From an uncultured Lachnospiraceae bacterium (GTDB lineage Bacteria; Bacillota; Clostridia; Lachnospirales; Lachnospiraceae): a DNA stretch of 12,617 nt. The stretch is from positions 1-12,617 of the forward strand of contig CAJUOO010000080.1 in assembly GCA_910588535.1 (NCBI GenBank), written 5' to 3'. Below are positions 7,177-12,617 of this stretch, in pieces. Numbering within the stretch: position 1 is the stretch's first letter; every line of letters starts with the position of its first letter. A program made the position numbers and the translations under genes. Below the pieces are notes generated by a model. It made no database searches and had not been told where the DNA came from. It worked only from the letters and a program-made list of their open reading frames with translations.

Positions 7177-8167
7177 AACCTGCCCTCTGCCTCTTTCTTT
7201 CGTCTTTATTTATACGACTCTCATAGTCTTCATATGCCTTCACAATTTTCTGTACCAGTGGATGGCGCACCACATCTTGACTTGTCATATAACAGAACCC
7301 TATATCTTCCACCTTATCAAGCACTCGAATCGCCACATCAAGCCCAGACTGCGTTCCTTGAGGCAGATCCTTCTGTGACTGATCTCCGGTGATAATCACC
7401 TTAGAACCAAAACCAATACGAGTGAGAAACATCTTCATCTGCGCAGGGGTAGTGTTCTGTGCCTCATCCAGTATGATATAGGCATTGTCCAAGGTGCGCC
7501 CTCTCATATAGGCAAGCGGAGCCACCTCAATCAATCCCTTCTCTGTATTATGCAGAAAGCTCTCCGGCCCCATAATCTGGTACAGGGCATCATACAACGG
7601 CCTTAGATAAGGGTCCACCTTGCTCTGCAGATCGCCCGGAAGAAAGCCAAGCTTCTCTCCCGCCTCAATAGCTGGGCGAGTGAGGATAATTCTTCCCACC
7701 TCATTATTCTTAAATGCCTGAATTGCCATGGCCATGGCAAGATAAGTCTTTCCGGTTCCCGCAGGGCCAATGCCAAACACGATCATCTTCTCGCGAATGG
7801 TGTCCACATACTGCTTCTGTCCAAGAGTCTTGGGCTTGATAGGCTTTCCTTGTATTGTCCTTGCAATCGTGTCCTTATCGACCTCCAGAAGAACATCTTC
7901 CTTATCTTCCATAGTCATAGCAAGCGCATAGTCAACATTCTGCTCCGTAATCGTATTCCCTCGTCTCGCAAGCTCCAAAAGCTGAAGCAGCACACTGTGG
8001 GCACGCTTGACATACAGCTCCGTCCCAATCAACTTAAGCTGAGAATCTCTCGCTATTATCGTAACATGAAACGCCCGCTCAATCTTTTTAAGATAGCGGT
8101 CGTAGTCCCCAAATACAGCCATGCCGTACTCAGAGGGAAAATCAAGTGTCATTTCCATTATGCTCAT
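7142..8167 (-). CDS. phoH: PhoH-family ATPase
   Basis: A cytoplasmic P-loop ATPase of the PhoH/PhoL family, commonly linked with YbeY and RNA metabolism. From the chosen start it has 341 residues. The Walker A GPAGTGKT lies at about 134-141 and Walker B YIILDEAQN at about 230-238, with TIQGKPIKPKTLGQKQYV just before and LTRPAIEAGEKLGFLPGDLQ after Walker A, all typical of the family. The start is uncertain: ATG at 8167 has AGAGGA some 10-12 bases upstream, while an in-frame TTG at 8191 (349 residues) sits behind a GGGGAAGG but with a 13-base palindrome (8192-8204) between SD and start. A third candidate is ATG at 8158. All overlap the end of yqfD, and the gene end overlaps the HD-domain gene by 35 bases, so translation is coupled along this operon. 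Confidence 0.94.
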   Translation of the reverse strand: MSIMEMTLDFPSEYGMAVFGDYDRYLKKIERAFHVTIIARDSQLKLIGTELYVKRAHSVLLQLLELARRGNTITEQNVDYALAMTMEDKEDVLLEVDKDTIARTIQGKPIKPKTLGQKQYVDTIREKMIVFGIGPAGTGKTYLAMAMAIQAFKNNEVGRIILTRPAIEAGEKLGFLPGDLQSKVDPYLRPLYDALYQIMGPESFLHNTEKGLIEVAPLAYMRGRTLDNAYIILDEAQNTTPAQMKMFLTRIGFGSKVIITGDQSQKDLPQGTQSGLDVAIRVLDKVEDIGFCYMTSQDVVRHPLVQKIVKAYEDYESRINKDERKRQRAGYERDNRTNRHR

Positions 8168-9374
8168 AGATTGTATCGTTCCTCTCCCCAAAAGGCACTG
8201 CCTTCCCCTGAGGACATATCACGACGATCCTCCCGGAAGCAGAGCCCATTTTTTCATCTATAGCTATTTTAACATTATTTCCTACAATTTGAACCCCCTT
8301 TTGCAATAATTTTTCAAAAAAATCATTTATATTTTTCTTAAGCACTTTCTCTGCCTCTTCTTCCGTCAGATTTTCCTGCTCATAGCAATACTCTTTATAA
8401 TACCATTTTTCTAGAGAAAAGGGGAGATAGAAATTAGTACCAATGACCAGTGGATGATTCTCCGTCAGTATATCAAAATGCTCAAAGCCCGTGATGCCAG
8501 CCTTTAGAAACAATCTATTTCCCAGTATGGACACAGACCATGCATAGGCTTCCTCCCCTGTATAGATTTTCTTTTGTCCCTCAAGAGGGATCTGATCTTC
8601 ATAGTACAAAATACTCTCTCCACAGATGTCCGCGTCGGCGACAGTGTACTCTGTCCTTAGCACCCCTCCTGCCTCATCCTTGATCTCCACGCTCCCAGAT
8701 ACCAATATATCTCCCTTCGCCACCACATCCCCCTGCTTGACAAGTGGTGTCCCGCTTCTTGTCACAATCGAAGTGATGCGGCAATCTTTGTCCGCCACAA
8801 TATTGCAGTACCCACTCTCCTCCCTCTCCTGCCAGTTATTAAAATTTTCCTCCACCTGAATCATCAGCCTTGTGCCAGATATGGAGGCTGACACCCAGAT
8901 AATATCACTGTACTTGCTGCGCAACAGCTTCTCTATTCTATCACAGTCCACCTGATCCCGTCTCATGCCGTGAACAATCTGCTCGGAGGACAGATAATCC
9001 AAAAGCACCTGCTCGGTATAAGAATAATTTCCCTCAATATGAATATCCCAGATAAACAAAGAAAGCAGATACACACAGACAAACGCCGCCGCTATCCCGA
9101 CAAAAAAAGCTTTGCGAAAACGATATTTATGTAAAAAAAAAGGAAATCCATACCGCTTTTTAATGATAATTCGGGTTCTGGTTTTCCGTATCACAGGCTT
9201 GAGCCTTCTAAAATCCTTGATGGAGATATAACATTCATATCCTTCAGATGTATTACAAAGATTCCAAAGCTCAATTTGATGTACATTACAGATATTAAAA
9301 AAACGTTCTGGGGAACCGCTTTTAATCAAAATAAGCAGATAGCCCCTTATACGAGTAAAACGCCATGCTCTCAT
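8142..9374 (-). CDS. yqfD: Sporulation protein YqfD
   Basis: A 410-residue protein of the YqfD sporulation family. The N-terminal cytoplasmic region (1-85) is basic and carries the family-like GYLLILIKSGSPERFFNIC. One membrane helix follows at about 88-109, and then a large extracytoplasmic domain containing SIVTRSGTPLVKQGDVVAKGDILVSG near 205-230, a barrel-sandwich-like pattern usual for the family. In Bacillus yqfD belongs to the mother-cell sigma-E regulon; the molecular role is poorly defined. ATG at 9374 has AAAGGGG 9 bases upstream, 21 bases after the yqfC stop. The 3' end overlaps the phoH start. Confidence 0.94.
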   Translation of the reverse strand: MRAWRFTRIRGYLLILIKSGSPERFFNICNVHQIELWNLCNTSEGYECYISIKDFRRLKPVIRKTRTRIIIKKRYGFPFFLHKYRFRKAFFVGIAAAFVCVYLLSLFIWDIHIEGNYSYTEQVLLDYLSSEQIVHGMRRDQVDCDRIEKLLRSKYSDIIWVSASISGTRLMIQVEENFNNWQEREESGYCNIVADKDCRITSIVTRSGTPLVKQGDVVAKGDILVSGSVEIKDEAGGVLRTEYTVADADICGESILYYEDQIPLEGQKKIYTGEEAYAWSVSILGNRLFLKAGITGFEHFDILTENHPLVIGTNFYLPFSLEKWYYKEYCYEQENLTEEEAEKVLKKNINDFFEKLLQKGVQIVGNNVKIAIDEKMGSASGRIVVICPQGKAVPFGERNDTIYEHNGNDT

Positions 9375-9395
9375 ACTACCACGCCCCTTTGAAAA

Positions 9396-9671
9396 TCATT
9401 CATACTTAAAATCTGTAAGATAACCTGTTATCTTCATCTCATCGCCCGTGTAATATTCAATATGCAGTCGTTTTCCTGTAATCAGGAGCTTTCCGCTCTT
9501 TGTCTGCAGTCGAATCTTGCAGTCTGTGTATTCGATAATACTTTTATAATTCTCTATATAAGCCTCATGTCGTCCCGATATTTGAATCAGGACATCCCCA
9601 TATACCAAGTCCTTTGGCATTTTCAAGGCTTCTACCATACATTTGGATACCACGTTGCTCAGTTTTTCCAC
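9396..9671 (-). CDS. yqfC: YqfC (YabP/YqfC-family) sporulation protein
   Basis: A small 91-residue protein of the YabP/YqfC family, which are mother-cell sporulation proteins. The family pattern is clear in VYGDVLIQISGRHEAYIENYKSIIEY (about 23-48), followed by alternating strands IRLQTKSGKLLITGKRLHIEYY and ITGYL. Position directly before yqfD supports the call. The start is GTG at 9671 with GGAGG 6 bases upstream; an ATG two bases earlier is in another frame. A sigma-E-like promoter lies about 30 bases upstream. Confidence 0.93.
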   Translation of the reverse strand: MEKLSNVVSKCMVEALKMPKDLVYGDVLIQISGRHEAYIENYKSIIEYTDCKIRLQTKSGKLLITGKRLHIEYYTGDEMKITGYLTDFKYE

Positions 9672-9701
9672 ATAATGCCTCCGGTCCCTATATTACAATT
9701 T

Positions 9702-9730
9702 AATATATGAGGCATAGAACAGAAAAATTA
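9702..9730 (-). promoter_or_regulatory. Likely sigma-E promoter of yqfC-yqfD
   Basis: On the minus strand TAATTTT (9724-9730) is followed by a 14-base spacer and CATATATT (9702-9709). Against the Bacillus sigma-E consensus as I know it (KMATATT, 14-15 bases, CATACAHT) this matches 6 of 7 and 7 of 8 with correct spacing. Its -35 overlaps the TAA stop of the preceding transporter gene. yqfC and yqfD are sigma-E genes in Bacillus, so position and function agree. Confidence 0.5.
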
Positions 9731-10735
9731 CAGCAGTCCGGCGGATTTCAGTCCTACCACCAAGAGGAAGATGGTGACGACAGATCCCACGCTGGTCCAC
9801 ACCACAAGCTGGCTGGCAAGCTGCTCATCGTTCTCCATCTCACCCGCCATAATCGCGCTTGACACCGCCACAGGAGAGCCAAATAATGCAACAAGTGCCG
9901 GGTACACTGTATTGTCAAATTGCAACAAATTTGACAAAGCTGCGGCAACCACAATCCCTATCACCGGGGCCGCCACAATCCTCCACACGGTTCCTATCAC
10001 AATCTCCTTAAGCATCCCTCTCACCGCACTGAAGGTAAACTGTCCGCCAAGCACGATAAGCGCGAGAGGCGAAGCGATCTTAGATACATTGCCAACCGCG
10101 GTATACAGAAATGTCAGACTTCCCGACAAAGAAAATGCAAGACTCCCGTCCTCCTTGACAGGGATAAAGGAACGAATAACAAGCGCGACAAGCCCAATGC
10201 ACACACCGATAATCAGCGGGTTTGTGACAATCTTTTTTAAAATATCACGAATATCAACTTTCTTCCCCTCTCCTGAAACAAACAAGGACAGTGAGATCAC
10301 AGCAAGAATATTAAAAAATGGTATGGTAAATGCAGATAATATTGCCGCCACAGCCACACCTTCCGCTCCTCCCAGAGCTTCCGAGAGAGGGATTCCAATA
10401 ATGGCAAAATTGGACCGAAACACACATTGTAAAATTACGCCCTTCTGTTTCTTGTCCTTAATCAATGTACACACGGTCAAAAGACCAAGGCCAAATAAAA
10501 TAGCTATTATAACCAGACAATACCCCACCACATCCCAGCGGATAGCACCCAGATCGGAGATATTATAGACATTATAAAACAACATACAGGGCAGACAAAC
10601 ACGAAATACCAGCTTATTCGCCGTCTTAAGAAAATCAGCGCTTAAAAAACCGATGCTCTTAAGTATATAACCAAGTATAATCAAAAGAATAATCGGTATT
10701 ACTGCATTGATCGCATACATAAAAACATCAAACAT
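9728..10735 (-). CDS. AEC-family transporter (auxin efflux carrier type)
   Basis: A 335-residue integral membrane protein of the AEC family with about ten hydrophobic helices in two halves of five, split by a basic loop at about 158-168 (GEGKKVDIRDILKK). The typical N-terminus (AINAVIPIILLIILGYILKSIGFLS), the FRSNFAIIGIPLSEALGG stretch near 108-125 and FGSPVAVSSAIMAGEM near 284-299 are family features. Bacterial members move small organic acids or unknown solutes. Its ATG overlaps the end of the GH28 gene by 8 bases with GGAGG 8 bases upstream, so the two proteins are probably made together; a sugar-acid substrate is inference from that. No evident terminator separates it from yqfC. Confidence 0.9.
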   Translation of the reverse strand: MFDVFMYAINAVIPIILLIILGYILKSIGFLSADFLKTANKLVFRVCLPCMLFYNVYNISDLGAIRWDVVGYCLVIIAILFGLGLLTVCTLIKDKKQKGVILQCVFRSNFAIIGIPLSEALGGAEGVAVAAILSAFTIPFFNILAVISLSLFVSGEGKKVDIRDILKKIVTNPLIIGVCIGLVALVIRSFIPVKEDGSLAFSLSGSLTFLYTAVGNVSKIASPLALIVLGGQFTFSAVRGMLKEIVIGTVWRIVAAPVIGIVVAAALSNLLQFDNTVYPALVALFGSPVAVSSAIMAGEMENDEQLASQLVVWTSVGSVVTIFLLVVGLKSAGLL

Positions 10736-12311
10736 GTTCTCTCCCTCCTGCGCTGCCTAGCGTCTCCGTTATGATTTTATCCCCTACATTGTGAAAGATA
10801 CATGCATCTCCAACCGCTCCATCGACTCTGACACGATTGAGACATACATGATTTACATTCTCAAAATACAATCCCTGACGACAGACTGTCGGATTTTCCG
10901 GCGTCATAATGATCACACCTTCCTTTGCATCCTCTGCCATCTCAAGGACAACATCCTCAATCTGAACTGACTCGATCGGCCGCTCTGGAAGCCCAAGAAA
11001 ATACCCCGCTCCCCACTGTGCTCCCGATATCTTTAAAGAGCAGAAGGTAAAGTGACCCAGATACGGCGTTGTATCATCTACAGGCATGGGAGATCTGTCA
11101 AAATGTTCTGCCACATAAGCCTCGCTCCCAGCCTTATAAAACATATTTATGGTCAGAGGGGCAAGCACACGCTCCATCTGAATATTCTCAAAAGTAATCC
11201 CATCGATCACCGCTGTATTTCCCCTGCCTCTTCTTGTCTTAATTCGCAGTCCTCTGTCCGTATCGCGGAAAATACATTGTGTCACAGAGATGTCTCTCAC
11301 ACCACCACTCATCTCGCTCCCCAACGTCACACCACCATGTCCAAATTCCATCAGACAATTCTTTATGGTGATCTGCTCCGATGGTGTACGAAACTTTTTC
11401 CCAAATTCTGCCTTGCCAGACTTAATTGCAATACAGTCATCTCCCACTGAGATCCGACATCCTATAATCTTCACTCCCCTGCAGGACTCTGGATCACAGC
11501 CATCCGTGGTCGGTGAATCCTTTGGGCTTGTCAACAATAAGTCTACGTAAGAAATATCTCTACAGAAGAATGGATGCTGATTCCAAGAAGGTGTATTCTT
11601 AACCGTGATACCCTGAAAAGAAATGTTCCTGCAATGATTCAGAAAGATTCCTTTTGGGCGGCGTGCCACACGCTTCACTTTATGATCCACCCACCAGTCG
11701 CTGTTCTGCGCATTTTCATCAAGGATTCCCTCGCCATATACCTTTACATTCTCCACATCAATCCCCGTTATCATGCTGGCAAACAGATCATCTGGCTCAC
11801 CCTCCCATGTTCCAAGATACATCTCCTCACCATCCTCCATCGGTATCCTGCCCGGAAGCACTGGATACTTATGTCGATCTGTCTCCCCCAACAAAACAGC
11901 ATCTTTCTCAAGCTCCAGACGAATATCGCTCTTTAAAAATAAAGCTGTCACTAGATATCTCCCGGCTGGAATTACCACACGACCTCCCTTAGGACAGGAT
12001 AGCAAGGCTGCCTGAATCGCCCCTGTATCATTATGCTGCCCATCTCCCAGTGCATAAAAATCCCGGACATTTAGTGTTACGCTGGCAGGCTCTGTTCGAA
12101 AGCTCACTTCTTCCTCCACATCAGAATATTTAATTTTTATCATGTATTCTGTATCTGGCAAAAGACCATAGAGCGAGAAAACATTCCGATCCTCGGTTCG
12201 CACTAGCTCCCCATTCAGATAGATATCATAGATTTGCAAAGCATAATAGCAACTTGGCTGATCCAGCTCAAAGCTTGCGCTGGAGGGTGAAATAAAAATC
12301 TGTTTTAACAT
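10728..12311 (-). CDS. Glycoside hydrolase family 28 (polygalacturonase-type), cytoplasmic
   Basis: A 527-residue glycoside hydrolase of family 28, which cleaves galacturonic acid linkages in pectic polysaccharides or oligosaccharides. Residues 1-75 look like a fibronectin-III-type N-terminal domain (LLPDTEYMIKIKY), followed by the beta-helix entry VRDFYALGDGQHNDTGAIQAAL at 82-103. The family's active-site blocks are all visible: PTTDGCDPESC (D270), GDDCIAIKSG (D291, D292), GHGGVTLGSEMSGG (H325) and RGLRIKTRRGRGG-like (R356, K358). The usual NTD is TTD. There is no signal peptide, so it probably acts inside the cell on imported oligomers. ATG at 12311 has AAGGAG 9 bases upstream. The 3' end overlaps the AEC gene. 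Exo versus endo action and exact substrate cannot be told. Confidence 0.93.
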   Translation of the reverse strand: MLKQIFISPSSASFELDQPSCYYALQIYDIYLNGELVRTEDRNVFSLYGLLPDTEYMIKIKYSDVEEEVSFRTEPASVTLNVRDFYALGDGQHNDTGAIQAALLSCPKGGRVVIPAGRYLVTALFLKSDIRLELEKDAVLLGETDRHKYPVLPGRIPMEDGEEMYLGTWEGEPDDLFASMITGIDVENVKVYGEGILDENAQNSDWWVDHKVKRVARRPKGIFLNHCRNISFQGITVKNTPSWNQHPFFCRDISYVDLLLTSPKDSPTTDGCDPESCRGVKIIGCRISVGDDCIAIKSGKAEFGKKFRTPSEQITIKNCLMEFGHGGVTLGSEMSGGVRDISVTQCIFRDTDRGLRIKTRRGRGNTAVIDGITFENIQMERVLAPLTINMFYKAGSEAYVAEHFDRSPMPVDDTTPYLGHFTFCSLKISGAQWGAGYFLGLPERPIESVQIEDVVLEMAEDAKEGVIIMTPENPTVCRQGLYFENVNHVCLNRVRVDGAVGDACIFHNVGDKIITETLGSAGGREHV

Positions 12312-12331
12312 AAATATCTTCTCCTTATTCC

Positions 12332-12360
12332 ATAATATAACGGATGTAAAATAATGTACA
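12332..12360 (-). promoter_or_regulatory. Weak candidate promoter of the GH28 gene
   Basis: TGTACA (12355-12360) is followed after 17 bases by TATTAT (12332-12337) on the minus strand: 4 of 6 and 5 of 6 matches to sigma-A boxes. The -35 end also forms a short dyad, TGTA-8-TACA (12345-12360), which could be an operator, but the arms are only 4 bases. An A+T-rich region makes chance matches likely. Confidence 0.25.
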
Positions 12361-12382
12361 AAGCAAATAGCAGCCAGTGGGA

Positions 12383-12410
12383 TTGACAGCTAAAGGAATA
12401 CAATTATTAT
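12383..12410 (+). promoter_or_regulatory. Candidate divergent sigma-A promoter on the plus strand
   Basis: TTGACA (12383-12388), a perfect -35, is followed by a 16-base spacer and TATTAT (12405-12410), 5 of 6. It points away from the GH28 gene, toward whatever lies beyond 12420. Divergent promoters are common between a sugar-utilisation gene and its regulator, but no regulator is readable in the window. Confidence 0.4.
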
Positions 12411-12589
12411 GGCATATTGAAAAAGAAATGTATATGGATTTTTTTCATAATTTAGACAAACAATACAGATTTTTAAACAACTTATTATTAGAAAATATAA
12501 CTTTTTGTAGGATGAATGTTCTTTTATCATTTTCGGAAGAGGGCCGTGTAGCCAGTCTGCTATTTTCCTCCGTCACCCCGCTCCCGCTT

Positions 12590-12616
12590 AGTGAAAAACG
12601 CAGCGGATACTAAGCT
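12590..12616. repeat. Inverted repeat at the window edge with an overlapping alternative stem
   Basis: GCTTAGT and ACTAAGC form 7-base arms around a 13-base centre. A second, mutually exclusive stem CCGCT/AGCGG overlaps it, starting 2 bases earlier. No T-run follows before the window ends. It may be a dispersed intergenic repeat or part of a terminator. Confidence 0.4.
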
Positions 12617-12617
12617 C

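Larger units (their letters stand above)
12312..12617. other. Intergenic stretch upstream of GH28, no confident gene
   Basis: This 306-base region holds the GH28 SD and weak promoter, then very A+T-rich DNA to about 12535, then an abrupt G+C-richer tail to the edge. A plus-strand open frame could start at ATG 12428 (61 residues, MYMDFFHNLDKQYRFLNN...) and end at TAA 12611-12613, but it lacks a clear SD, resembles nothing I know, and its last third is the G+C-rich tail that includes the edge hairpin. It may be the broken 5' end of a divergent regulator gene or non-coding. Confidence 0.5.

Noticed and set aside
9771..10568. A 265-codon open frame on the plus strand
   Set aside because: It is antisense to the AEC transporter; its Thr/Ser/Pro/Ala-rich content mirrors hydrophobic codons of the true gene.
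11574..12015. Several 80-120-codon plus-strand frames over the GH28 gene
   Set aside because: They mutually overlap, lack SD sequences, and lie opposite a well-supported enzyme.
1..12617. CRISPR array, tRNA, rRNA, riboswitch or insertion sequence
   Set aside because: I saw no regularly spaced direct repeats, tRNA-like cloverleaf sequence, rRNA, transposase or recombinase coding, and the gaps between genes are mostly under 80 bases.

Overview
The window looks like chromosomal DNA of an anaerobic, spore-forming Firmicute, most likely a Lachnospiraceae-type member of the Clostridia. The grounds are the protein families, strong AAGGAG-type ribosome binding sites, moderate G+C, and a yqfC-yqfD-phoH-HD-ybeY core with sporulation genes next to housekeeping genes. 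Every confident gene is on the minus strand, so transcription runs from high to low coordinates. I see no tRNA, rRNA, CRISPR array or insertion sequence.

Right end (about 12.6 to 9.7 kb): a mostly non-coding 300-base stretch with a plausible divergent plus-strand promoter and an imperfect hairpin at the edge. It is followed by a leaderless (cytoplasmic) glycoside hydrolase family 28 protein and an AEC-family membrane transporter. These two overlap by 8 bases and look like a small pectin-oligosaccharide or sugar-acid utilisation unit.

Middle (9.7 to 5.5 kb): a tightly packed operon of the sporulation proteins YqfC and YqfD, the PhoH-family ATPase, a shortened PgpH-like HD-domain membrane protein and the rRNA-maturation endonuclease YbeY. 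A good match to a mother-cell sigma-E promoter lies just before yqfC, with its -35 overlapping the stop codon of the transporter gene. The HD protein is the oddest gene here: it has a membrane domain and an HD domain, but several metal ligands known from PgpH are changed or missing.

Left half (5.4 kb to 1): a DUF3048 (YerB-like) lipoprotein, cytidine deaminase, a SpoVB/MurJ-type flippase, a BofC-like membrane-anchored protein, and two different flavoproteins (HI0933/YhiN type, then the N-terminal part of a COG2509-type FAD dehydrogenase that runs off the window). Spacings are short (8-base overlap to about 75 bases), so these are probably one or two transcription units. A sigma-A-like promoter precedes the lipoprotein gene and a sigma-G-like promoter precedes the BofC-like gene.

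The shared theme is endospore formation and envelope building (YqfC, YqfD, flippase, BofC-like) interleaved with RNA maturation (PhoH, YbeY). I did not find a clearly new defence or mobile system. The best leads are the degenerate HD protein, the sporulation-type promoters, the BofC-like gene and the rearranged gene order around cdd.
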